Shown: in pieces, positions 1 through 11,600 of the stretch
How the letters are laid out: every line of letters begins with the position of its first letter
How positions within the stretch are numbered: position 1 is the first letter of the stretch
DNA from: Siderastrea radians
Lineage: Eukaryota; Cnidaria; Anthozoa; Scleractinia; Rhizangiidae
Length of the DNA: 64,000 nt
Direction: 5' to 3'
NCBI GenBank assembly: GCA_964017195.1
Contig: OZ024896.1
Span: 2,043,987 to 2,107,986, forward strand
The notes under the pieces: model-generated
The model's database searches: none
What the model was told of the DNA's origin: nothing
The model's input: the letters and a program-made list of their open reading frames with translations, nothing else
Translations under genes and position numbers: made by a program

Positions 1-362
1 TGTGGTTAACTAAAAAAGGAAGAAGAAACATATTCACTGGGTTCTTAAAGTGCTACTACGATGAAAATTTCTTGTTTTGTTTTCAACTTTTTTAAACTTC
101 AAACTGTTCAATAGATGCCATATTATATGAATCGCGATAAATTAGATCGCTATGTGCTTACAAGGCCCAGGAATATATGTCCGAAAACCGCGTTAAACCC
201 GTCCGCCATTACTCAGTTCGCAAAAGAGAAGCCCGCGAATTTCATGGGAGCGGTCTTACCTCTAACCACGTGAATTTTGCTCGTGACGTAGAAGTCTCAA
301 CCGTCGCCACGAAGACTATAATGAAGAGTCGAAAATAGAGAGCCAAACATTGCATTATACGG

Positions 363-599
363 ATGTGTTTTCCGTCGAATTTGTCGTCCAGTTCTTTTGA
401 GAGCGATTTAGAACAAAGTTTTTTTTGGCGAAGTCGGCGAACTCGCGGAATTCGCGCGATACGATGACAGTTTCGAACCTCTCGCTACCGAAGAGGAAGC
501 CGTCTCAAACAATGCAAGAATGGATCAAGAAGCCGAACAAATATCCCAATTATCCCAAATCACAAACGCTGAAATCCTTCCGATAATACAACAAATTTA
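363..599 (+). pseudogene. Frameshifted coding remnant of unknown, probably repetitive, origin
   Basis: From the ATG at 363 the frame reads MCFPSNLSSSSFESDLEQSF; after the T8 run at 419-426 the coding-like frame shifts to GELAEFARYDDSFEPLATEE and ends at a stop near 599. Acidic, Ser-rich composition resembles N-termini of repetitive cnidarian ORFs. A one-base length change in the T run would account for the break. Function unknown. Confidence 0.3.
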
Positions 600-1800
600 A
601 CTGTCTCGTATGTCTGTCGTGTTGGGGTCCGTCAGCTGTTTCTTACTCTTGCTTTTTTTCTTGCTGATAAGGGTTGAGTTTGTTGTTGTTATGTTCACAG
701 ATTTGTTGCAGTATCCTAAATTGTAGTTAATAAATAAATAATAAATCCTATAATAATAAGCTCTCCCTTCTAAAAGAAAAGCCCACATAACGCTACATGA
801 AAGTTTTTTAAATAAATATAGAGAGCCCCGAGACTAACTTACATTCAGAATTTTATAGATGAGACAAAAGGTCAAAGAAAATAAATTCACGTAAACGAAG
901 TGATGTAGCGAATCGCCCGGCGCGTAATTGTGCGAACACGGTAATCTTACTACCTAGTAAACAAGCAAATGCGAATTAATATAGATAAACTCTGATTTAC
1001 CATCAGAAGTCTAGGCATAAACTGTGGAATTCGCCGTCACATCGAAAGCGTTACTGAGAGAAGTGGCTACCCTCAACGCGGTGAAATGCTAGAGAAACTT
1101 TGGGAGTTCGCTACGCCGTACGCCAAGAGAAATCAATTGAAGTATAAAACAGTTATATTATTAGGAGCTGGCTACGCGGTACGGGGAGAGAGATAAATTG
1201 AAATGTACGAGGGCTGTTAGGAGCTGGCTACACAGTAAAAAGAACAAGCAATACACAATACAGGTTTGTTATGGTCGATTAAGGTCGGTTGTTTATATTT
1301 TCACGTTATATGTGGCCGGGTAATTCAAAGAAATTTCGAGTGATATTCTCGTTTATAGAACGAGGAATACACGGTGATGTTCTGTTATCCACTAGTTTTA
1401 ATACAGGAACTTCAAATAATATTCTTTTAGCGGAAGTTTAAGTGGGGAAAGTTTATAGTACGCGGAATACACGGTAATGATTTCCTATTTTCTGCTTACC
1501 GCGTAAAACGTACCAAGTTGAATAAAAAATAATTTCTGCGTATCGGCTTGGCGGCGACACAAAATAGTTCATGTGAAGGGGCATATATTATGCAGTTAAG
1601 CCGAAATCTGTTGGGACTTATACATGTGTATGCACAAGACAACCGAGCGAAGTATGCTTAGGTGTGTGAGGAAATGTGTATCTTACTGTATTTGTGATGT
1701 TAGCACAGACGGCATAGAAATATTCGCTCACCATTCGACGATCCCGCTCAGATATGATTGCTGATGTTTTTCTTCCTGATGGCTGGAACTGATCCTGGTT

Positions 1801-2034
1801 TTAAATATTTCCTTGAACCTTTCTTATAAAATGCTCGAGTAAAACATTCAGTCGTAAAAATGCACAGAGCAAACAGTGTCCAGCAGGATTGAAGTCCTTC
1901 CGGTCAGCCACGCAAACGAAGCCTTTCCGCTTAAAATAAACGTACCCACTCGCCGGTGAACTGTGAATGGAAATTTCCGATTCATCGATGCTTTCTTTGC
2001 CGTAATCTTCAACAACAGAGCGCCGACCACGCAT
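1801..2034 (-). CDS. Unassigned ORF
   Basis: ATG at 2034, about 77 codons (MRGRRSVVEDYGKES, YVYFKRKGFVCVADRKD). It does not resemble RPTP D2 or a family I know. Its upstream sequence (2123-2201) matches the flank of the remnant at 363 in inverted orientation, so it is more likely part of a repeat than a host gene. Confidence 0.2.
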   Translation of the reverse strand: MRGRRSVVEDYGKESIDESEISIHSSPASGYVYFKRKGFVCVADRKDFNPAGHCLLCAFLRLNVLLEHFIRKVQGNI

Positions 2035-2571
2035 ACTGCAGCTCAAAATCGAAGAAATGAATCTTGCTAATCCTCACACCTCTCCGAATGCATAAGAAAG
2101 TAGCCACGTTTGTTTTGTTGCATTGAGACTTCTACGTCACTTCCTCTCTTGGCCAACTCGGCCCAACTCGTCCCGTTCATTTTTGAATTGAGTAATGGCG
2201 GCAAGCCGAATTCGAAAATTACAGTTAAAAAAATTGGACTTCCCGTACGAATTTCGACTTAAAACTTTGCACGGTGATTAATATGTAATTATATTTTCGA
2301 AATATGGAGAGAACAAAAAATTCATATTTTTGATCCTAGTAGCACTTCAAAAATGTCTCGATTGGGCGGTTATAGCCAAGTAGAACGTAACAGAAATGTT
2401 CAAGCAGCATCGAGCAGGCTTTATAAATCTAGAGCTCCTTACAGCAAGTATCTAGCTGAAACCTTTAACTTGAACAAAACGTCCAAAAAAGGTCCAAAAA
2501 TAACAAGCAGAAAAACTAAAATCACAACAAGAACAAAACCTTTCAGTGAAGCACAAAGTGTTAATGCTTAC

Positions 2572-2665
2572 AGGGCAATATCTCTTGGCAACGGTTCTTC
2601 ACCACATTCCCTCGAATTAATGCGTCTGTAAAGAGTGGCGAGTTAGCAGGACAGACTTGAAGATT
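2572..2665 (-). CDS. RPTP-A exon 22, first exon of D2
   Basis: 94 bp. Acceptor with a long T tract (tttttttcag), donor CCCT|gtaagc, phase 0 to 1. NLQVCPANS and VVKNRCQEILP align with the first D2 exon of RPTP-B (RLQLIGDT and [11 protein letters not shown]). The recognition-loop Tyr is Cys, so D2 is likely degenerate. I see no further D2 exon between here and position 1. Confidence 0.75.
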
Positions 2666-5600
2666 CTGAAAAAAAAAGTATATATATGCGAAATTGAATA
2701 ACAGATGAACAATGTCAATTGGTTCCTAAAGAGGGAAAAAAAATCATTCCAATGGCCCAACTTTCAACATAAAATGACTATCCGGGATTTCGATGCTGGG
2801 TAAATGTTAAAGACAGCTATACAACTGACCTCGAATTGCGCTGTCCTTTTTTCAACGATCTCGGGCTCATCCCCTGTAACACAGAGCAAACCGCTACCCA
2901 ATTCATCAGATGGGATTGTAGTCACACCACAGATCGACGCATCTCTTAGAACATCATGGATGAACCAGTACTGCTCCTATAATCAGACATCATAAGCTAA
3001 ATATTCATTTTTACCGCACCACTGTACGGCCCGCTGACACAGTGACACCCGCTCAATTTATGCGCAAAACGCGATACATGTGGGAAGTGAGATAAAGAAA
3101 AAAAAAATCGCTCAGGCCCCAAGGAAAGAAAAAATGGCTTTCAGTCAAAACGCTTGCTATAGCCGGTACAAGGGTGGATTATCAACGATAACTGACAATA
3201 AAAGGTTTAACGGTGGGATTTAAACCAAGGAGTCAAAATTGGCACTGATTGTTGCTTGAACTGTTAGCATAATTGTGTTCTAATTCTGGAATGCTTTGCA
3301 CTGCACTGCACGCAATAATTTCCGGGGTAGACAAACAGCAAAATTCAGAAACCAATTGCAATACTGTACGCAATTTTGCGCTAAGACCACGCTGTTACAC
3401 ACTAATCCAACTCACCTGAGTTTGAACCATGTAATTTCTTTGTTTTCTCATTTTTGCGACAAAACCATACACGTCTACCACCTTTTCAGTTTCCATTTGT
3501 TCCATCAGGGAGTCAATTGCGATAAAAGATCCTGTTCTTCCAACACCGGCACTGAAAATAGATAGCAGTTTGTTTAGATAACTAATTGGAGCCCTCTAGA
3601 GCTAAATTACCATTTGCCAATTACAACAGTTTTTTCACACCCTAGGAGCTTCATAAAGCCGCTGACAGATTTCTTAGGCTTAGGGACATCGGACATTTGA
3701 TAGTGTACTTACTGTGACCAGGAGGTTATATACCCATCGCACCGCCCTTATCCTCTACGAGGGTGTGGAACGGCAAGATGGGCGGGGGGGGGGGGGGGCT
3801 AAAGAGGCAGAGTACAGTAAAGCAGAAAGCAAAAAATAAAGCAGACAATGTCAGTTTTTCAGTACTATATGTATCGAGTGGCAAATCTCGCCTCTAACTG
3901 AGAAGTGATTGAAACGCGATTTTAAGAGGATTATTTTGTTAAGCTTGTACTTTATTAGAAACCAACTTCGAAAGACGAGCAAGGGAATTGATTTGGTCAG
4001 AAAACAATAAATCACTGACACACTCGCTTATCGATTATGAACGACAAATGTTGATAGGGAGGACATCTACCTGCAGTGAATTACAATAGGTCCCGGATCA
4101 ACAGCCAGAGCAGCCCTCAGCTTATGGTGAAACATAAGGAATGCTTCAGTATCCCGTGGTACCCAGCGGTCAGGCCAGGAAGTGAAGTGGTACTGAAATA
4201 CATCCCGCTTCTCCGCGCACTCGGGATCTGTTGACTAGAGGTTCAAAAAACTTTTTTAGTCTTAAGAATATAAGAAAATAAACTTAATCATTCACAGCTA
4301 TTTACATCTTGAAATAACAATGAAAGGTTTTTTATGATTGCACTAAAAAGAAGCCGACTGCTGCACTTTGTCCTTGCCAAGGAAGAAAACTAAGGGTCTC
4401 GAGAGAAATGGGCACTTAGTTGAAATAAACTTGCTCATGGAGAGCAAAATAATTGCAATCTGTATTACGACTTTCATTCCGCTGTTTGTTTGCAGTGAAA
4501 ATGAAGCAATGTTCATTCCACTATGTCTTATAAAATGACGTAGCACGAATATCCAATGAATCGTGGTGCACCTTGAATGTGCAGACTTTTACTTACCCAA
4601 ATAATGAACTCCCTGACAATCCAGTCCGTCATGACACAGCTGTTAAGCTGTGACACAGTCACGTTACCATACTCTATTGGCTCTGTCTCGTGCCAGTACC
4701 TCTCGCAGGTTGGTTCGTTCTGTATTGTCATAAATAAAGTATCTTATTTGTCATCATAATACAGCCACTGCGTTGCTATCGAACAATTTGCCTCATTTCC
4801 TGTTTTTACTGTGAAAATGGGATAGCCATATTTTTAGACAGATAGTCCGTCTGATTTTATCCGTCCGTGTTTTTGAGGGAAGGTCAGTCGTTTGAGACAG
4901 ATAATTTGTGTCCAATCAATTCATGTCTCACCCTCGCATCAACAGACTAGACATCAAGACGCTTTCCGACAGCAAAAAGGTAAATGCCTATCAGTTCTAC
5001 CCCTTAACCTTTTCTTAGATACTTAAAACAAGAAAATGGAACCAATCAGCATCACTTTGTTGGAGCACCGTCGGTACAATCGTCTCTCCCTTCCTCCTTC
5101 ACAAAGCAATCTTGTAAAAAATGGATTCAACAAAATGGATAAAGACGAGCGCTCACAACACTATGTGACATAAAAATGGGTAAGGGGGGGGGGGGGAGGG
5201 GGTGTTCCAACGACGTGCGTCACTGATTGTGACCTGATTGTGTCCCTTTCCTGACTTAGTCGATAACGATTCACATATTTTGTTTCACGGTCATACCTTT
5301 CTCATAATTTCTACAAAGGAAACAATGCAGTTGCTACCATGCATTCTGCTTAAACCAAAATCTTCTCAATGACAACAAAACGCTATACGTATAAATACAA
5401 CATTTTCAATAAGTTCTATACCCAGCCATCTCCAGATAAACTGGTGTTACGTTCATTTTGCCTACTCTGCAATCAGTAGCAGACTGAACAGAATGACATT
5501 AGCGAAAACTCCCTTCATTCTGCACGTCCGAAGAGAACAGGGTTACTGTGTCTCTTATAGTGGTACGAGGAAGTAACAATACGTACTTCTTTTCCTTGCA

Positions 5601-8600
5601 TTTCAATCATAACTATCGTTTTAACATTCTTCTCCCAAATCATTCTCCAGAAGTCATTCATTGTGTGTTTCAAAGGGCCTGAAAGTCGGTTGAGAGATGA
5701 AATATGTTAGTATGTCGATTGTAGCTAAGCTAGAGCATCCCAAAACGCAACCCAAGGGTAATACAGCCTAACAGGTCACTTGAAATCTGCTCGAATGGAT
5801 ACCCAGCTCTGATCAGTTATGCGGGTTAAAAAAAGGCCTGACCTTACTGTACAGCACCTCTCCTTGACCAGGCAGGCGACAAACAGGCAACTATGGGGTG
5901 TGTGCCGTATAGCAGCTAATAGGAAAAGTAAAACAAGAAAAAGCCCCAGGGGCATTAGTCCCCTCCGCCCCTCCGCTTTTTTCTCTCCCCTTGGGGTGCA
6001 AGATACAAGCTTAAGATACAAGCCGCGTACGATACAAGCGTAAGTAAGGTAATTTTTTGAGGTTGGTGATTTATCGTACCTTTTACGTGTTTGTTATGAT
6101 AATCTAAATCAAGACATAACCTGACTTTTTTTCGGTCAACCACCCTGTTTTAGTGTGCGTGACAAAGAGCGTGATGAAATATTTTGAACATAGCGTGACT
6201 CAGTCTGACCACCAAAGTCTGGGGCAAGTGACCACCACCAAAAAAAAAAAACCAGTTATTACTACACCCCGCCCGGGATAACTAGCATTTTAGAAGCTAA
6301 CTATATAGGCGGCGGGGTCGGTTTGAAGGTTGAGTGACAATGCAATGCAACGCAACTCCGAAGAAAAAAAATGTCACTCATCAATCCCTTTATGTATGCA
6401 ACGAATCACTTATTCACCAGCCAAGAACAACAACAACAACAAACAACAGCAACAACAACAAAAAACTTTGTTTTCAATACCTTGAGTGGCAATGTACCTG
6501 GCTGGAGAGCTGTAACCCTATAATCAAACATTACATACATTAATTACGAAACTACAGTATTAACAATCCAACGCTTTATTTTCCAACTAAAATTAGTGTT
6601 GATCTTAATAAGTTGGAAACGTCGGATTTCGAATTTTTCCACGGTGGCCTATTAACCTTATGTAAACTCAACTGACATCAAGTTGCAACTTGCACCCCTG
6701 ATGTTAGGTAACGTTGGAACAGCATCAAACATTTGAGCCAACAATTTTTGGGGTAAGAAACATGTGAACAGTTTGTATTTAAACTACAGACTGTGCGAGA
6801 CAGCGTATGGGTAATAACACACTCAATGACTGACTGAACGTTTGCTTGAGAAACACTGAAGAAAATAGAATTACAATAACTACACTAAATATAAAAGAAA
6901 CGTCATCTTACATCCACATAATTGGCGTTGATGTAGTCTGAACCGGCAATGTCTTTCATGGATTTTAGTACAACGCGACTGTGATCATCTAAAAAAGCAG
7001 AGACGAATAGCTTTAATTTCAATAACGTTATGAGTGGTTCATAGAAAATGCATAGCATTCTTAATCAGCTGATAAAATTAACATTAAAAAATTGGAAATG
7101 TCACTATTCATCTCGTTTCCAAGTCAATGTCTACTGGACGCAATCGATTAGCGAGTTGTACATTTCAGATCATTTCAGACCGTTCTCTAGAGCATTGTTT
7201 CTCTATCTAGCTAGAAATAATGAATCCATGCATTCACTGAAAGAAAGAAAAAATTGCGTAGAGTACCGTTACGTGATTGTAAATAAAACAGGAAACAAAC
7301 AACAAAGATGTATTAAATTGTGACATATAAGAAAAGTATGCCAATCTCGTCCCCAGAGCTTACAAGCTCCATGGTCGGCTGGAGCAAGCAGACTCTAGGT
7401 AGGAGATTGAAGGAATTACTTACACGCTACTATATTACAGTAGCGGTTCTTGGGTCTGTTGTGCGCTGCTTGACTCGCCTCCCAGGACGATTTCCACATC
7501 AATCGTTCAAGGCACTAAGAAGAAACAAAATCACTTATTATCATACAACAAGGTTCAACTTGATAGTTTTCGATAGAACTATGGCAGTAAATCGAATGGG
7601 TGTTCCCTGAAATTTTCGTGGAAAAAAAACCCTTGGACTTACTATCAAAACAGACTGTTGTTAACTTATTTAAATGTGCCTTTTGCATAAAAAATAAGAA
7701 CGTAACGTAGAAATCTTTAGATGTTAGAATCCATAAATCATATTTGAAACAATAACCGTTAAGTCAAACATTAGTGTATGAAATTGCATGAGGCCGAGTA
7801 GGATTAAGGATAAATTTTCACGCGCAATTGCCCGAGTCGCAAAACTTTGAAAATACAAGTGAAAATTTCTCCTTAATTCTACGAGGACTCAGTGCGATTA
7901 TTTGTTTATAACACACAGGGCAAAATTTTCGGAAAACTTTCCACGCATGTCGAAACATCGTCAGCGGGCCCTCAAAATAAAAGTACCCGCTCGTAAACAA
8001 TTCACCACACAAGCAGTTTAACTGTTGCTCAGCGTACAGAACAAGAGAGTCTGACTATGATGCATATCTACATCTTAAGAATGAATACAATTCTAGTTCA
8101 TTGACAAAACAAACACTAAGTAAATTTCGTTCACCTGAGTTGCGAAGCTTCCTCTCGCTGGAAAAATTATCGACCACGCCAGGGGCCTTGTCGCCCCAAG
8201 GTTTTCAGTAGTGTTAAAACAAATAGCCATTTGCTGTTTGCCGGTAAACATTCAGGTTCACCTTTTGGAATTTCTCTTCAAGCCATCAACAGATTTCCAT
8301 ACCATTTTTACCAACCAACCCGGTTAAAAGTCAAACTCTGAAGTGATCCTTGCGTTGGACGACTCAAAGTCCGTTTTTCGTTTCAAGGTGCTTACAAAAT
8401 GCAATCATAACACAGCTACCAAATCCGCGCAATCAAATTCACCATACGTGCGCGTGCACCATAGTAATTTTAAAACTCACAACTTGAAAGGACGACAATT
8501 TTCTCGGCTTAACTACACAAAATGACATCGTTTTACCCGCAGGCGATGTGGCCAAAACGCTTTCCCAGTTGTTTGATTCATTGTTGTTTTGCCACATTCC

Positions 8601-11600
8601 GTCTGCGGCCTCCAAGAAATGCTGCAACACTTCGCAAGGTTTTGGCGCCTTTTTCTTTCAGCCATGTGATCGATCCTTTTCCTTTATTCTCTTTCTCGTT
8701 TCTTTCTCGTTCTTTCTTGATTTTTATGGTAACTAGTGATCGGGTTTTGAATCAAATGCGCTTTCGTATTGCTTATAACTTCAAATTTCAATGGAAGTGA
8801 TTGGAACTGCAGCATCCTCGGTAAAAATACTATTTCAGTAAGCTAATAATCGTTTAGGCAATTCGATTAGCTATGTTATAAAACAATTGGTTCATGCTTT
8901 TAAATAGCGCGCTCTCCCACTCAGCCAATGAAATGCGAGTAATTTTGGCGCTTGGCCAATTAGGAGTCAGTAGTTTTGCCCTTGTTAGAAAGAAAATTAA
9001 GAAAACAACGCTCTATGTCTCAACCAATAAGCAATTAGTAATTTTGCCCAGTATGTTATGAATAATAAAAACTTTAAATAAATGTAAAGAAGATCCTCGC
9101 AGTTATTAACGCAACTTATGCAGTTGCGAAAAGAAAGCCTGAAAAAATCAGGCTTGCCGGGATTCGAACCCTGACCTCTGCGATACCGGTGCAGCGCTCT
9201 AACCAATTGAGCTATCAAGCCAACTGGGAGCTGGTCATTAATGACCAGCTCCCAGTTGGCTTGATAGCTCAATTGGTTAGAGCGCTGCACCGGTATCGCA
9301 GAGGTCAGGGTTCGAATCCCGGCAAGCCTGATTTTTTCAGGCTTTCTTTTCGCAACTGCATAAGTTGCGTTAATAACTGCGAGGATCTTCTTTACATTTA
9401 TTTCTTCATTCCGCAGTTCAATTATATGAATTTCACATATTCATAATTTCAATAAAAACTTTGCTGACGGTTTATTTTGTTACGTTATTGACTACCTGTA
9501 CCTTACAAAGACAAATCTTTTCAAATTACATCACAAATCCCGACAAGTTTTCAAATAATTCTAACCTTAAACTCGTCGTTAAATAAGGCGTTGTTGTTGG
9601 CATGCAACCGGGCACAGTGCTCCACGAGTTCTTTGACGGGAATAGGTCGCCTTGGAGGGGCGCTTTTCGATATGATTGACACTACAATGCAATAACATGA
9701 AGATTACGAAAAGTTAAAGTTCAATTTGTTGAGGGATTTAGGCTGTTAAATAGAAAATATCAAAAATTAGATTTCAAAACAGGACCAAGATGCAGAAGGA
9801 ATGTTATATGCCGTAGAAGACACTGATAACTTCCTTTTCCACAAGCTGTCAGAATTATTTAAGAAATTGGCATACACCTGCAACATGCTTAGGAAAAGGT
9901 TCTGTAATTGTTGGATCTTTCTGAACCAGTTAAGCCTTTTGTTCACACTACGCCGATAGAGGTACCATCATGTCAAGTATAATACTTTTTAATAGATAGT
10001 GTGAATATAGTGTGTATACCAACCCATCTACGGGACTAGACTAGTACTTAGTTGAGATGGCAAAAAAAATCATTTGACATTACAGTGCTTTTAAAATAGT
10101 GACTCACGTTTGTGTATTGGTTCTTTTGAGCGTCTTGAATCTCGCCTGCACAGGTAACAAAAATGAATAGATAAACAAAATAGAAATAGACTTTTCCGAA
10201 TAACCCGAATGTTGGTTTGTCCCACATTTTTATAAGGCGTTGTCCTTTCTACAAAAATGCGATAGTGTCCAAAGTCCTAACAGGCTAACACGTGAATCTA
10301 AGAGTCACATTAATTAGTGTACGTAAGGGAAAAAACAAATCCTTACCAAGGTGATAAGGTTTATCAAAGCCGTCTATATGTCTGGATGCCTATGTTTTTT
10401 TTTCCTTTCATAATATTTGCATTTTTGAAGAGAAAATAGTTCTTTGGTTGAGGTACAGTCTCTCTGTATTGCATTCTCCCTTGTGGTTGGGTATAAAAAG
10501 GTAAAAAAAAAGTGTTCGTGGGACAAAGCGTCTTTTCAAAAGTCATGATGCAAACTTAGCTTTTCAAAGTGAAATTTCACACAAACCTGATGAGTATGAA
10601 TGCGATCACCAAAACAAGAAGAAGCACGAAACCAACAAGTCCTGCCACGATCCAGATTAACTTTGACTTGGAAGGTCCAGGATTATGAACTGGGAAAAAA
10701 CAACACCCTTCATTAGGATTCTGTGGTGTATACGTACGTTATGAAATGATGAAGTTTAAGCTTAATTAATTAATTATGAAGCCTAAACGTTCTTAACTGG
10801 TTTTAAAACTGTTTGCTTTATTACAGAAAAAACGCAGAACAAAGCTGGACAAAACGGTTTAAGCACTCGTGGTGGATTCTATGACTTTCCCCGTGCTGTG
10901 CGGAAGGTCGTCGACCTCCTGAAGTCTGGGATTTAAGAGTTCCTGCTTGTGACAAACTGAACGTAGTTTACTTACAAGTTCGGCGAACTGAATAGTTAAA
11001 ACATCCTTCTCTCTGCTATACCAGGTACACATTATTCCAATATTTATGCAATTATAGATATATTTACCTTCTGATATCTGAATGTCAGGTTGGTGTTGCA
11101 CTGTTATCTCTTCACTCATGCGTCCTGGTAACGAGTTAAACGCTTGCACCTGGGTGGGAAGGGTAAGATAGGAGCCACATGTTAGAAAATTAGCGGCAAA
11201 GAGATGATATTTGCATAAAAGTTAGAACGCTAAGTTTGGGGATCAAACGTCTGCAGTGTTATATATCACAGTTACTGTAATAGTTTTGATTGCTCGTCAA
11301 AAGAAATTGTATTTAACTTGGACTGTTACGTTTGCCGCGCTTTTATAACTGTTACATATTAGGGCCTGCTTGAGAGTTATGATAAAATTTGACTGTTAAT
11401 AATTGTCGAAAGTCCAGGCCCTACGGAAGAAGCAATGTTCTGAAAATAGAGCTAATACAATCCGCATAGTGTTTCCCAAGACGGTAGAAAATAAAGCAGA
11501 CTTTACTAAACACTGTGGACTGCAATTTTTGAATTAGATGGACAGATCAGCCCATAAAGGTCATAAGGTTTAACTATGTACAAGAAGTAGCGAAAACAAA

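Larger units (their letters stand above)
1..2571. other. Left flank: decayed repeat sequence, no secure gene
   Basis: No D2 exon is visible here, so this is probably an intron of RPTP-A. It holds a frameshifted coding remnant (363-599), an unassigned minus-strand ORF (1801-2034), degenerate tandem repeats around 1095-1240 (a GGAGYTSGCTACRC unit, three times) and 1345-1480 (a GTTTATAG to AATACACGG unit, twice), and inverted matches between 203-300 and 2123-2201. Confidence 0.6.
9076..9403. repeat. 328-bp perfect palindrome
   Basis: Arms 9076-9239 and 9240-9403 are exact reverse complements with no spacer; the centre is TTAA inside GGTCATTAATGACC. Each arm carries a tRNA-like sequence and two small hairpins (GCCTGATTTTTTCAGGC, CGCAACTGCATAAGTTGCG). 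It lies in the RPTP-A intron between the wedge and D1 exons. The right-hand copy continues past the palindrome (to about 9445), so it is the longer copy of a dispersed element. Confidence 0.9.

Noticed and set aside
2353..2631. Plus-strand ORF of 92 codons with a neat ATG
   Set aside because: Its 3' third is antisense to the RPTP-A D2 exon (2572-2665), which has splice sites, phase and homology support. No family match.
8997..9446. Two overlapping ORFs with identical N-terminal halves
   Set aside because: They are translations of the palindrome through tRNA-like sequence; identity reflects the inverted repeat, not a protein.
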